Below, in pieces: positions 24,791 through 38,500 of a stretch of DNA of 64,000 bases. The DNA is taken from assembly GCA_003956705.1 (NCBI GenBank), contig QZCP01000020.1, positions 48,811 to 112,810 on the forward strand. Reading direction: 5' to 3'. The translations under genes and the position numbers were made by a program. The stretch's first letter is position 1; every line of letters begins with the position of its first letter. Under the pieces are notes generated by a model. That model was not told the DNA's origin. It was given only the letters and a program-made list of their open reading frames with translations, and did no database searches. This DNA is from Brevipalpus yothersi (taxonomy: Eukaryota > Arthropoda > Arachnida > Trombidiformes > Tenuipalpidae).

Positions 24791-27700
24791 TCTTTCTCTG
24801 CTATTCTCTTGAAGGATATTCATGATTATTTTGCGAGAATATTCTCTTCGCTGGTATCATCTGATCGTGGATTATTTCTCTCTTCTTTTTGATAGATTAG
24901 TTTCAATCCATCTCAGGTTATGGGAACTCATATTGATGATAATCTATCGTAATCTTGATACTAGAAAAATAGGATATATAGATGAGACATGATTCTGCAT
25001 TGTCTCTGATTTGAATGAGAATTTTATCGATTGATGAGAATTTTTTTGCGATTCGAGTTCGCATCGATTGAAGATTTTTCGGCAAGATAGGCGATGAAAA
25101 ACTAAGTATTGATTAAAAATGACTGATCACTGATAATGAGCGAGTCGGATGGTGGAATCCAAAATGTTGGTCCAGTCGATGAGGAACAAAAAAGAATCAA
25201 TAAAGAGAACAAAGAAAAGAATAAAGCATATCCGAAATTTTCAATGCTTGGGCAAATGCCTGTTGAATGATCGATTGTTTGAGAATAATTTTCTTTTTGA
25301 ATTTCAATCAGTTTACTTATTCATCTCAGTAGCTGGAAATCATTTCTCGATTGATCGAGTGATTATAATGATTTTAAATTTTAAGTTTTGAAAAAAAAAA
25401 TTATGAGAAAGTTAAGATTGGTGAGAAAATTTCATCTTTCGAAGACTCAGGATCTATGGAAGTCAATGAAAGTTGATGAAAGTCAACCAACTTGTCACTT
25501 GTTACTAATTTACCTTATTTCAAGTCTAATTTTTGGACATGAATATTTCGACAACTCTTCAATACCTCAAAAAATTTTATCAAATCATATGGAATCATGA
25601 CATATACGGCAGAACTTCAGTCCACTTTATACGCTGCACCATGTCCACCTCTCATCTGAGCAAAGTGGAATTTTAGACAGTCAATCGAGATAATAGATGA
25701 AATCGATGAAAGTTAGCGTGATTATGGGTCTTTCATGTCGGAATGTGGTCTAATTGAAGATGTGGAGCTAAAAAAATCATGATAAATAATAACCATTGAT
25801 GCATGATGCAAAATTCGCATCACAACCTCATCTCATCATCATGAGTTTATCTTCATTTGATTTCAGGCTACTTGGAAAGTCCATTCGCCCATCCATCAAA
25901 GAAGGCTAAAAATTTTCACTGAACCTATCATTTTATCTCGCAAAACATCGCTCAAAACTAGATTGTACACTGTATTTACCCAAGTGTTGAGGCAATGTTG
26001 AGTAGAAATCTTTCTTCAATCTCGGTCATGATTGCTGGAAGATTATATGCCTCAGTCTATGGTAGCATAAACATGGATCACCCTGTTTGGAATATCCAGT
26101 GATACAGGATGAGCACATCATCTCAAATACTTCAGGGCACAAGAGAGGAGCACGATTGGATGAAATGATTTGGGTTTTCACAAGCTTTTCAACCCTGTCC
26201 ACTTATTTGTCAAAATTGCTTATTAGCTAGGTAGCCTGTGGCTTTGTTCTTACTGATAACTACAATTCTTGAACTACAATCACTTTGATAGTGGAACAGT
26301 GAAAGGTTTTGATTGAAGTCACTAAGATAAAATTTGTCATTTCATTCAGAAGAAACTATCCAATGTTTTGGGGGGGGAATCTCGTGTTCTGGTCATGGGA
26401 GAAATGAGTTCATTGGTATCGTCCAAGCAAAAATATATTCCCAATCAAATAGCCGGCTCAAGAGATTTTCATGATTTGATGCTTAAGATATTCTTGCAGA
26501 GATCAGACATTCTCAGAGCAAGTAGATCCGGTCAATCTTAGGTCAATGGTATAATAATAATGATAATCAATCACTGAGCTGCATGTGTTGATGATATGAT
26601 TCCCTCATTTCAAACGATAATTTTTCATCCCTTTTTGAGTATGAGTTAAGCAATCGATGGCTCAAAGAGAGAGAGATAGATGAAGATCACCTCATTTTTG
26701 TTGCAAATTTTTGATATTTTTCCACCTTGAATCGACTATCATGATGGATGAGGATGAGATAATTCTCATAATTTTCACAGCGTGCACAATGAATTAATTT
26801 TCTTTTTCGACCAAAATTGAGCGATATTGCACGTTAAAAAATTTGATACATTCGAAAATATAGAGGTTTTGGTGTGAATTATGATGGTGATAATTGGCTG
26901 AATGAATAGTATATTCAACACTTACTCCGTTGACACCAAATTGGTGTCTCTAAATGTGCTATGGAAGAAGAGGCAAAAATTTTGATAGATTAAAAAAAAT
27001 TACTACATCACGGATGTCATGAATTTTGGCATAAAAACATGAAAACTGATTTCAGGGTAAAAGAGGATAGAATGATCTAATTCCTGAAATTTCATCAGGA
27101 AGAAAAATAAAATAAAAAGAGAGACAGAAAGAGAGGCCAAAAGCTGTTCAACTTTCACTTTTATTTTCTTTCGTTTGGTGAGTTTGATCCTATGCACACA
27201 CAAGGCAGATCATGAAATCATTTGAAGAGATTGTATCTCAAAGCGATTAGTTGAATGATTATGTTTTCAAAAGAAAAGAGAGAGATTTATATTGGCGACA
27301 GGAAGCAGGTAAAATGATGCGTTTCAATGCTACAAGTGTCTAATGTAGTGACCGCATGTCACTGATAAACGGAAGAAATAAGGAGAAATGAGTAAGAAAT
27401 AGGAAGCGCCAATCAGTTAGTTGCTTTTTATTTCTGTATGTTATTCATTCGTGTTCAATATTAGCATGGCTGGCATGTTAACCGTCCGTGTATGTGTTAA
27501 ACATTACCATTTAAAATATATATACACACACAATATTCGACAAACTGGATAAGATTTACTAAAGTAGTGTGTTTCTTACCAAACCTACCATCATCATTGT
27601 GGTAACATCATAAAACACTATTTGAATCATGGATAAGATTTGTTAAAGTTATGATGATGGAGAATAGAATAACAATAGGATGGGACAAGATGGTATGAGA

Positions 27701-29312
27701 GAGTATCTGGACGATAAGAAGCGGACGAAAAGAGAGAGAGAGAGAATGTAAGATGATAATTAGAATGCTGATGATCGGCCGATCAGAGAATTGTGTGTAA
27801 CTTTTGGAGTTTCATCTTGGTGATGCGAACGATAGAGAGAGAGAGAGAATGGGAATAAGAACGATGTGGACGGAAGAAGAAAATAAGGTACCAAGAAGAA
27901 GAAGAAGAGGAAGAATAAAGAGCTCATGATGTAACCCATTGATTAATACATGTATTCTCACGAATTTTCAATTGAAAGTGGCCAAGAATAGTCTTTGGGC
28001 TGGAAAATAAAAGCGAAGTGAAAGTAAAGTAAAGTAAGAAGAAGAGAAGAAGCTGTTTGATGAAAAAGAGAGAAATAGACAACTTGTAAAGTTCGAGAAG
28101 TAAGAAGACGAAGAAGAGGAGATGATCAAAGAGTATTGAATCGACGGTAAAAGGCAGACGAAAAAGGTTGATTCATCGAATATGTTCACCAAAAGATGCA
28201 TGCAACTTTCAAATTGTCCCATTTTATCTCGGAAGAGTGATAGAGAAAGTGACTAGAAAAATAAGATCAAACAGATTGGATTAGATGAGAGGTTCTAACT
28301 GGTTGCTTACCTGGAATGAATTTTTTTTCTCTCAAAAACAGAGCGAAAGTGGAAAATGAAGTGAAAATGAATGATGTTCCAAATCGTTTTGAAGGAAAAG
28401 ATGATGCCGATCGATATGATCAAGAAAAAAATTCCCATTCAATGTGTCTGGATTTACACACACACACACAAACATACTTACACATCGTTTCCTTGTCCCT
28501 TGGCCTCTGTATGATATTGAGGATCCATCCCAACTTTAGCCATCATCGACGATCTTTCTCATCAAGTATGATCTTATCATTCATATTCTCATTTTCTTTC
28601 TCTTCGATAATTTCAAAGTCAAACTGTTTACTTATGCCTCCACACATAGCTTGGACCAATTTCGCTTAAGGCATGAGGCCACTTTTCGAGCAGCTTCGGT
28701 GTCATCATAAGTTGCCAATATATATATACGTATGTATGTATGTATGTATAAAGGCGATTCTGGTGACGATTAGAGATGAGATGTTTGCTTCAGAAAATCG
28801 TTGATAAAAGAAAATTCTTATCCTCTATACTTGCCGTGAATATTGATCGTTCAGAAAAAATAGTTAGGCCTTGAACAGACAGCCTTCTCGATTTGCTCAT
28901 ACACATAACCAACACACAATCATAACCAAAATTGACTCCAGAAAAAATTTTCCTCCATTTTTACACACACATACACTCACTCACTCATTCATTCAATCTT
29001 CTTCCGCTTTCAACATTGATGTAGGATTGAGAAGAAGGTAAAATTTAGAGAGTAACAAGATCATCATCACTGGTGATGGTGCGGAACTGCTGCAAGGAAT
29101 CATCATCAGGCATCATCATGAAATGATGATATCATCACAATACCGAAATCGATGAGTCCATTGATTGACGAATTTAAGGCTAGCCAATTGATGGCTAAAG
29201 TATGGAAGCTTATTGATGTTCATGTTGAGTTTCCAATTGATACACCCTGATTTTGATAGAAAAATTGATCATCAACAGCATCATTCCACGTTACATACGT
29301 GGGTATTTATAA

Positions 29313-29332
29313 ATATATATATATATATATAT
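29313..29332. repeat. (TA)n tract
   Basis: About ten TA units. Confidence 0.9.
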
Positions 29333-30924
29333 TTTACACTTTTACTTGATTGTTTTGATCCTCTCTAATAGTCTAAATGCCCTTCTGGACCAATAAAGAT
29401 CATCGAAATTAGTTTCAGATCGATGGATGATCGTAATTTACGATTAGTTATTAAAACTACCCCAACAAGGCCTCAAGTGGCAACTCCTTTATCTTTCTCT
29501 AACGAATTTAGTATGCATGTAGAGAGAGAGAAATATGATCATGATTAACTCATTGATTCATTACATTCATCACACAAGTTGTTAGGTGTTTTGTTTACAA
29601 TGTTTGAGGTAAAAAATTTTTCATTTCAAATGACATTGAATTGTGAATCATTTCTGAATTTAACCCTTATGATGATGATCTTGGCTCACTTTTATGCATC
29701 TTTTTATCACAGATTATTGTAAAAGTGAAAGCATTTTGGTGTTGTATGTATTGAAAAATTCTCAAACGTTGATAATCACAAGAGTGATTCATCAACCTTA
29801 CCAAGTTACGGAATATTTGTTCTGATAAATGATCTCCCACGATTTGTCATTCATCTTCTTCTTATACTTGTTTATATTTGAGCTCTTTCTTCTTTCTGAA
29901 TTATTTTTGAGTGCAAAAAGAAAACCTTTTTTTCTTCCAGTCTCAGTCCAAATTGATTGGATCACTATTGTGTGGACAAAATCAGATAGCTTTTATCAGA
30001 TTATTTGTCAGAAAATTTTTCATTTCAGGTAAAATTCTCATACCTTTCTCATTCATCATTCAGCATTGGGAAGCATACCAGCATTCGTTGATGATAAGAG
30101 TGAGAAAGTGAAGGTAAAAATCTGATACATCCGATAATCCATTCAAACTTATGAGAATTGAAATCCTTTCTTGTACAAAATAGATCAAACAAATCGCATT
30201 CGTTACAGTCTTTATTCCTTTCTTTTGATTGATGGTCATCATTGATTAGTATTGATAATCGAAAGTTGCTTGATACTTTGAAAAATTTGAAAAAAGTAAG
30301 CGTTGAACTTTTGATCTGGAGAACTGCACAAGTTGCCAGATTCTCACAAGCCAAAGAAATTGAGATAAAATTGATCCATCTGAATCTATTGATCTTCAGT
30401 CCTGTGAATGAAATTTTATCAGTCATTCAATTAAAATACTCACAGAGGAGATCACCAATTCAATTTTACATGTATTCTGTATCATCGAGTTTATACACCA
30501 GCTTGTTGTCCGATAAAGGTAAATCTTCATGTCCACAAATGATTGAGAATAAAATTCATTTTATTATCATCAAAAAGTTTCCAGTCTTTTTGGCGGGAAC
30601 AAAGATGCCCAATTTTCGATGGGTGTGATCTTTTTTATGTTTGATCAAATTAATATGCATGCCTGTCACAGTCTACTTTAGTGTTCATCTTTACTTTCAA
30701 CTGAGCCCAGAAAAATGTCAATTTCAACTTCCGACAAACAAAACTAAACTTTTTCCAGCCACTATCATGGTATTGAGGCACACACACAGATGAGTGTTCA
30801 TTAAATATTCAAAAACTTTTGTGGTCCACTTAACTATCGAATTTGTGTGTATGTGTATATGTATGTAAGTGTGTGTGTGCAGTTTTCGTTTCTCAAATCA
30901 CAAGTGGACACCTTTTGACTTATC

Positions 30925-30928
<4 letters not shown>

Positions 30929-30988
<60 letters not shown>
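30929..30988. repeat. (CT)n microsatellite
   Basis: About 29 perfect CT units. Confidence 0.97.
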
Positions 30989-30991
<3 letters not shown>

Positions 30992-32669
30992 TCATTCAAG
31001 AATAATGCAAAACCACCCACACAAGGTTTTCTTGACGAGAAAGGCCAATAGACATTCATTTGTCACTAAACAGACCGTGATCATCAAAGGAATATTATTA
31101 TCTCAATGATTTAAATATTTGCTAGTAGATCCCATTCAAGTTGAATATCCATAAAGTTCAGTAAAAAATGCCAAGGAAATGGAAGAAACTGGAGAAGAGA
31201 GAAGATAACCAACGTAAAGGACTATAGCAAGTGAAGAAAATCTCTGATAAGAATGATCAGGATGAGAACAGAACTAACCATTTTAAATATTGATCAATAT
31301 TTGTACCATACCTTCCGAAAGAATATCTACTGTACATGTATGTACTGTTCTTCTGGGTAAAAGGAATAGCATTTTGGTGATACTTGTCGAGTGAAATCGA
31401 GTTTTTCCCCAAAATCAAGTGACAAGATCGATATGTCATTGAGTTTTGAGGTGAGAATCAAGCTCATCACGAGAAAGGGTTAGCATCTACTCCAATCATT
31501 TTTGTTTGTATTTAAATATCATCTATTGATTGGACATGTATCGAGAGATTTTAGGAAACTTTATCACTCAATTTTTCATTCACTTGATGAGTTTGGTGGA
31601 TTTTTGTTCCTGAAAATCGGCAAACGAAGGCTAACCATCAAAACATTATCATTCTTCGTATAGCCTCAAGATATGATTGCTTGTCAGGATTGTGTCGATG
31701 TTGATGTTTCAGAGTGATTCGATCTTTTACATCTTATCACTTCACTTGATGAAATCATACAGTCAAAACGAATGAATGATGGCTGAGGTTTCGTGATTAT
31801 TTGAGTAAATTAGTCACCAGAAAGAAGTGTCTGAAGAAAAAATCATTAAATAATGAAAGATGGGCCCAATGAGATCCTCATTAATTGAGTATCTTCACAA
31901 TAAGAATTCCAGAGCAAAAGTCTGCCCCCTCAAATGATTAGGTTTATAAAATCGAGCAAAAATTTCAATGGAATTAGGCGTGAAGACCAACACTCCAATA
32001 GAAATATCTTTCATCAGTTGATCTTATTCAGACCAGAGGCGAAAGATGCTGACAATAGACTGCTTTTTTGTGAGAAAAATTTTTCATCACAAATATCTCC
32101 CAAGGACAGTGATTGTTCATCTTGAGCAAGAATCTAGTTATTCAAATTTAGCTCGGTATTCCCACTCTAAAGGATCAAGAGCAATGTAAAAAATAATCTG
32201 AGCTTGTTGGGAGCAGAAGGGTAACAGTGTCCCCGGGCTACTTCGAAGAATGAATGTTTCGGCTTGTGAACTGAGTTGATCAAGATTTTTATGCATGATC
32301 ACTCAGCTCTTTTGATCATTTCTAGATCTCATCATCACTCATAGGACTGAGGACAGGAGTCCATCATCACGACTTGTGTCCTCATCCAGCTTATTTTGAC
32401 AACGACAATATGATGGCAAGTTTATCAATCGTTACGAATGATATCAGGCCACGCTATGTAGTATCAGGAGCGAAAACCTTTACAGAGGTCGAAAAATTTG
32501 ACTCACCAAAATCTCATGGTTAACATGGAACTTGGAATCGTTGTGGAGGACAAGATATCCTACTGAATATGATTTACTTTACTTTCTCTCGCGTATAGTT
32601 GCCATCATTCCATGTTAAGGAACGAAGGCGGGACGTTTTACAGGCGGTATTAGTAAGATTCGAAATGAT

Positions 32670-32795
32670 GATGGAGGGAGAAAGTGAAAGAAAGAGAGAT
32701 GAGAGAGAAATTAGAGAGAGAGAAAGAGAAAGTGAAAGAAAGAAAGAAAGATGAGAGAGAGAAAGTGAGATGAGAGAGAGAGAGAAAGTGAGAGG
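32670..32795 (+). promoter_or_regulatory. GA-rich upstream region of the cuticle protein gene
   Basis: An imperfect purine array of GAGAGA, GAAAG and GATGAGAGA units ends about 35 bases before the TATA box. In insects, GAGA-type elements upstream of a TATA box bind GAGA factor and keep the promoter open; the same use here is inference. Confidence 0.45.
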
Positions 32796-32830
32796 TCATC
32801 CCGCGCATCTCGATGCTCATCGAGAATCAC

Positions 32831-32838
32831 TATATAAG
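32831..32838 (+). promoter_or_regulatory. TATA box of the cuticle protein gene
   Basis: TATATAAG stands about 320 bases before the ATG, with a T-rich stretch and TCACTG (32871-32876) downstream where transcription could start. R&R cuticle genes commonly have TATA-box promoters. Confidence 0.6.
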
Positions 32839-33149
32839 AGTCGGAATTTTTGACTTACGAAAAGTTTTTTTCACTGATAGACAAGAGTAAGTAGCTGGAA
32901 GAAGGAAAACTACCAAGAAATAGATTTACGATAGAGTGTCCCAACGTTTTTTTGTCTCAGTTGTTGCATCAACGTTGGTGTAATTTTTGGTGAATATTTT
33001 CTTTTTCGAGTCAGTGTTTTTTTCTTTCTGTTTTCGATCGTGAAAATTTGATTGAGAAAAACTTTCTAATTTTTTTGTCTTGTTGTTCTACACCACTTGG
33101 ACGTGTGTCTATCTGAACATATCAGTTTTGATTCTTCAACAAAGCCAAA

Positions 33150-34724
33150 ATGGATTTCAAACTCATCATAGTGTTCCTATGTCTTGTGTTGTCTCAAGCC
33201 AATGCTCAAAAGGGAAAAACCATCAAGACAGGACGATTCCAATCACCCACTCGAATTAAGCCAATCGTTCAACAACAACAACAACAAGAAGCTCTACCAG
33301 CTGAACAGCCCCAACAGATTCAACAGCAAACTTTCATTGCCCCAGCACCTCTTCCACCTCCACTTCCGGCTCCAGTGCAGCAACCCTTGCCTCTGCCCCA
33401 ACAGCCCATCCAGCAGCAACAACAACAACAACAAATCGAAGAAGGTTCATTATCACCCGAATTCACCGGTGATAACAACAATTTGCCCTTCATCGCACCT
33501 CCACCAGCACCCGCTCCAGAGCCTGTTGGTGCTGGCCCAGATTTGGATGCTCTTTGGGGACCTCCACAGCCATATTCTTTTGGTTACGATTCACAGGGAA
33601 CCAGTCGCCAAGAATCTAGTGACGGACGAAAAGTTACCGGTAGCTATACTTTGGTTGGTGCTGATGGCATCAATCGTGTGGTCCACTATGTTGCCGATGG
33701 AGATGGTTTCCGTGCTTCCATCATCACCAATGAGCCAGGTACCGAAACTCAAAATCCTTCGGGAGTAATTATGCACACCAGCCAGCCGAAAGCGGAAGAT
33801 ATTGCTCGCCAATATGGTCCACAAAAATCTGAGGCCAATATACTTGCCGTTCCAATTGTACCAATGCCATCAGTCACTGGTTTCAGAGCACCAGTCCAAC
33901 CTATTGCCCCAATTGCTCCAATCGCCCCGATTCCAGTCCAAAATCCAGCGGCAGCTTCATTCTTGTCCAGACCATTGAATCCTGAGCCATTGCCTCTGCC
34001 CGCTCAACCCCTTCGACCTGTCATCCAGGAAGGATCCCTCTCACCAGAATTCCAGCAGCAACAAATTCAACAACAACAAATTCAACAGCAATCACAAGAG
34101 CTTGAAAATATTCCCCAGCAACAGGTAGCTGCCGAAATTTTCCGAAACCCAGAGCCCGCTCCACTGCCAGCCATCAAGGCTCCAACCTTCCAGCAACCAC
34201 TGCCACTTGCCCCCCTGCCACCCATCAAATCTGTTCCCCTGCCATCAGCACCCATCAAGACACCAGTTCGAATTGCTGTCCGAGAGCCGGTCAAAGGTAA
34301 TTCATTTTTCCGCCAAACTCCGGTGAAAACTTTCCAACAGCAACAGGTATTCAGTGCTCCTAGATTGCCCCAAGCTCAGGTCACCTACGCAGCAGCTCCT
34401 GCCGCTCCGATTAACACTTTTTCCAAGACCAATCCAGCACCCGTTAAGGGAGGTAAAACTTCGGGACGAAAACGCGTTCTAAGGCCATTTGTTCTTCGAA
34501 GTCAGCCCGCTCAACAGCAACAAATATTCGCCACCACTCAGGCTGCTTTCCCAATTGAACAATTCAGACAAACTGAAGCTCCACAAATTTTCGAACAGAC
34601 CCAACAAGCCTCTCTTAGCGAACAATTCCAGCAACAACACCAGCAAACTCATCAGGACAAATTGGATGCTCGACAAGAGGCTCAGGAACAGCCTTTGAAC
34701 GATCAGAATGATCAATTTTTTTAA
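33150..34724 (+). CDS. Secreted cuticular protein with R&R (chitin-bind-4) domain
   Basis: A single-exon gene of 524 residues. The N-terminus is a clear signal peptide ending near SQANAQ, so the product is secreted to the exoskeleton. Residues of about 141-198 form one Rebers-Riddiford chitin-binding domain, with the order YSFGYDSQG, SSDGRKVTGSY, DGINRVVHYVADGDGF and ITNEPGT. The flanks are Pro/Gln/Ala-rich, with poly-Gln runs encoded mainly by CAA/CAG, and proline-rich LPLP and API repeats. The octapeptide EGSLSPEF occurs twice, once on each side of the domain (about residues 98 and 294). The C-terminal third is Gln-rich and ends in NDQNDQFF. A TATA box and GA-rich promoter precede it, and AATAAA lies at 35000. 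The RR-1 or RR-2 class cannot be set safely by eye. Confidence 0.93.
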   Translation: MDFKLIIVFLCLVLSQANAQKGKTIKTGRFQSPTRIKPIVQQQQQQEALPAEQPQQIQQQTFIAPAPLPPPLPAPVQQPLPLPQQPIQQQQQQQQIEEGSLSPEFTGDNNNLPFIAPPPAPAPEPVGAGPDLDALWGPPQPYSFGYDSQGTSRQESSDGRKVTGSYTLVGADGINRVVHYVADGDGFRASIITNEPGTETQNPSGVIMHTSQPKAEDIARQYGPQKSEANILAVPIVPMPSVTGFRAPVQPIAPIAPIAPIPVQNPAAASFLSRPLNPEPLPLPAQPLRPVIQEGSLSPEFQQQQIQQQQIQQQSQELENIPQQQVAAEIFRNPEPAPLPAIKAPTFQQPLPLAPLPPIKSVPLPSAPIKTPVRIAVREPVKGNSFFRQTPVKTFQQQQVFSAPRLPQAQVTYAAAPAAPINTFSKTNPAPVKGGKTSGRKRVLRPFVLRSQPAQQQQIFATTQAAFPIEQFRQTEAPQIFEQTQQASLSEQFQQQHQQTHQDKLDARQEAQEQPLNDQNDQFF

Positions 34725-34999
34725 GCTCATAATTTAAGTATCATTGGGTGCCATGGACCAGAATCATTATGGACGAATAGAGAATGGTCAAAGAATTACA
34801 TATATACACTCCCACACACATACCTACATTCACATTTGCATACGTTAATTTTCGGAAGCAAAAAACAAAAAGATAAAAAACAAGGAGAGAGAGAGAGAAA
34901 GATAGTGAGAGGAATCATTGTTGAATGGATAATTTGTTTTCTCTTATTTTTTTGAGGATAAAATTCAAGTGTAAGTGTGTATAGTAGAGAATGATGCTG

Positions 35000-35005
35000 A
35001 ATAAA
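35000..35005 (+). other. Poly(A) signal of the cuticle protein gene
   Basis: AATAAA about 275 bases after the stop codon, and the only one I see close downstream. Confidence 0.6.
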
Positions 35006-35544
35006 GTAGTGGAAGGTTAGCATGTAATTAGTGCCAACGTTTCAAAAAGTATATACATATTCCGTGGTAACTCGGTATTGGTGGTGGGCGAACTTTCTCT
35101 CTCCCCTCTCCAGTAGCACAAGTAACTACCGTAGCCTTCGCTGTGGGAATACTGAATGCTATTGGAAGAATATTTCATTCATTCATTTTTCTTATTTCAT
35201 CTTCACTTGAATCCTCCTTCTTCTCTTCCTCCTCTTCCTCCTCCTCGTCTTCTCATTATACACACACACATACATACTCCTCACTTGGGAATCATTCCTT
35301 GGGACACAGTTTACTTGAAACTCTGATTTTTTTCCTTAATAAATTCTCTCTTTTTCCCTGTTAACTTTTCGCCTCTCTCTTTCACCTTCTCCTTCTTTTT
35401 GCTCATCTTCTCATCATCTTCTTCTCCTTCTTCTTCGTCCTCTTGAGTGTCGAAAAGAAGAAGACGATCGAAGAGGAATTAAATGAAGAAAAAGAAAATT
35501 TTTTTTCCCGACTAAACAGATAGAAATGAATTGATGATGACTTG

Positions 35545-35547
<3 letters not shown>

Positions 35548-35579
<32 letters not shown>
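35548..35579. repeat. (CT)n microsatellite
   Basis: About 15 CT units. Confidence 0.95.
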
Positions 35580-35582
<3 letters not shown>

Positions 35583-38500
35583 CATACACTTGACAAGCTT
35601 ATAAAATATTTCGAAGCGATCATAGATCATCGATAGTGAAGTATACCATCAAACACCGTAAGGGACACATTATTGGACTTTCATTTTTTCATCTGGTCAG
35701 ATTACCTTATTCAAGCGTAATATAATATGTATTCGCTCACACATTCCGTCATATTTTGTCACTGTTTGAATCATTTTTTGACCCAAGCGAGTCAAATTTT
35801 TCACCATACACAATTTGGTGGTTATATAGTCGTCAAGTAAGAAGAAAAAAAGATGTCATATTTATTCACTTCGGGCTCTAGATTAACATTCTCAAACACG
35901 TTCAGATCACCATCATTCACTACCAAATAATTGTCAATTTGAAGATGAGGATAAGTTTATTTTGACAGTCAAATATGTTCACTCAGGCTGAATGGTTATA
36001 TATTTCGGGGAATATTGTGAAATATCGAAATCGAAATTATAGGTTTATATTTCCAAGGGGTTGCTGAAATATTTGGAACGAATGTTCACTTAAGCTTAAA
36101 GCTTTGGCCAAGTGAATGTTCACAATCACAATGCTTCATTTAATAGCTTCCAGATCGATTGAAAACTTGCGGTGAACATCATCATTTGGTTGCCCAAATT
36201 AGCTATGATGATCAATTTTCGTTCTGTACCGAAGAATAGAAATGTTACCTATTCGGGAAATAGTGTTAATCGAGATGAGATAAAGAGAAACACTATCACT
36301 TGATGATAGTAATAGATGGATGGATCATCTGAAAATATCTATGAAATTGACAGCTGAAAGTATTTATTAAATTGGAATGGAACAAAATTATCGATCTTCA
36401 ATCAAAATGACCATCACTACCATCACTATCACCATTTCGATACCTAAAAGAAGAGATGAAGAGAATAAAAAAGTCAATCAAAGGTCAATCGATCCTAATT
36501 TGTCCAATAAAACAATTAGCTCATCATTTGAATATCAAAATGCTTGCAGCACTGAAATGGAATATCATTCTAAATCCAGACCACATTGTTAGAGGTAGTC
36601 TGATTAGCTTTGCAGGTTGATGAGTCTGTTTTTTGTTTGATGATGGTCAGAAAGAGTTTGTTGTGGTCATCATGTTGTTGAAATTGAATGGCCTCATGTC
36701 ACCAAGTAAAGAGGAGCTTGCAAGTGGAGTCGAAAAATCAGGAGAATTCATCGAGTTGGTGACATTTCCGGATAAAATGAGGATAAAAATTTGATTTGAA
36801 TAGTAATCAAAATGTTGGACCACTATTAGCCTCTGGGATGAGGAAAAGACCAGAGGTAGATAGACGGGAAAAACAGTATATACATGTAGATACATGTAAG
36901 CTTAAAATCGAATGATAGCGGGAATTTTCGATGCCTTACAACCATTTTATGGATGGAGAGAGAGAGAGAAAGTATCATCTGAAGATCATCATCATTTTTA
37001 TGCAAAATCAATTAAATGAACTAAAGAAGCGACTAAATAACCTGTCTGAATGATTCTTTGAATGACCTGGTCTCCACTTTAGCCTCTTGATGAGCTGTCT
37101 GCCTCAGGTTTTCTCATTTTTTTCTCTCTCTCTTCTCTCTCTCTTCTCTTTCAATTTCTTTCTCCTCTTCTTCACCTTCTTCTTCCTTGCCGATCATTCG
37201 ATGACCATTTGATGAGACAACGACAACAATTGTTCAGTATCGATATACGGAAGAGTTTCAAATCTATGAATAAATCTTGAATGCTAGAACAATCAATAAG
37301 AATACAAATTATTCTCTCTATCTTTATTGGATGATGAAAGTTTTTCTTTGAATTATCGAACCGATTTTTATGAATGCTGACTAGTGATTGCAATTTTTTT
37401 CACTCTCTTTTGTCGCTGGAATTTTATTCAAACTAATAAAAAAGTTATTTTTTTCATGAGACGATAATAAAGAAAAACGATATCGAAATTGCATCTAAAG
37501 TGTAGGCTTACCATAACCATAAGGCATAAAAGTACAGGCCAAGCGATAGAGAAAGAGAGAAAGAGCGAATGCCTTTTACAAACGACATTGTAATGAAATC
37601 ATACATCAAATGGTTAGTTTCACTTGTCGCTATCAATGGCATTTGACTATTTGGATTATTAATTATCTTTCTCCTTGTTTTTGCAAAGTTTCGTTTGTCA
37701 ACTTTCCAATAGATTAACTTGGTCAGCAAAATGTTTTTTTTTCTTTCTTTCTCTGAATCATTTCGATAGCAGTCATCATTCGATGTGAAGTAACAAGCCT
37801 CCAGGAGAGGTGGAAACGATGAACTTTTTACGTTTGAGATTCTTCGTGTTTTGATGATTGATGAATAAGCCAAAATAACTATTCATTGGGATCCACTTCC
37901 TTGGTGACCACTTAATTGTGAGCTTCAAGTTGATTAATCATTCTCATTTTCTCTCTCCCTCTCATAGCTAAACATCCTTGGAAAACTTTTGGTGTATATC
38001 TCGATCATAGCAGAGAAAATATGACTTCAGGGTCACCTTTCTTCCTCCAAAAGTACAGAAAATGTGTGCAAATCCAGGAATGCGTGATATCGGATAACTT
38101 ACTCGTTCTGAGATGCATTAAAATCTTAGCAATTCTATTCTCAACACAGAGTTATGATACCACAGTTAATCTAAACTCATTCCGATAAAAATTATCTGAT
38201 CCAAAAATTAGCCAATGAAGTATTCCCAATCTACTAATCATGGATTACCAGCTTCAAGTATAGCTCTTGATAAAGAACAGTTAAATAACTTGGGTTCAGA
38301 CATGAAAGAATCAAATTTCGTCATCCTAAGCTCCCTCATGAGTGCATTTCTCTTCCCATTGAACTTGCAATCATTTGATAAAAGAGAATATCCGAAAAAC
38401 GATGCAATGCAATTATCATTCGAGTGATAATTAAAGCATTTCCTGAAAGTTCATCGAATCCAAAGCTTCCCCAATTATTTTCATCAAACAGATATCAAAT

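Larger units (their letters stand above)
21100..32660. other. Gene-free stretch of about 11.5 kb
   Basis: I see no supportable coding region on either strand. The sequence is AT-rich, with many TGATGA/TCATCA words and several GA, CT, GTAT and TA arrays. A weak similarity between two pieces (about 24411-24540 and 30515-30600) suggests a diverged dispersed repeat. Open frames of 60-130 codons occur but lack family-like patterns, codon bias or good splice sites. Confidence 0.6.

Noticed and set aside
30242..30628. 128-codon open frame on + strand
   Set aside because: Composition is that of random AT-rich DNA; no motifs, and no splice sites that lead anywhere.
37508..37873. 121-codon open frame on - strand
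   Set aside because: No domain or motif, partly translation of GA/CT sequence, and isolated.
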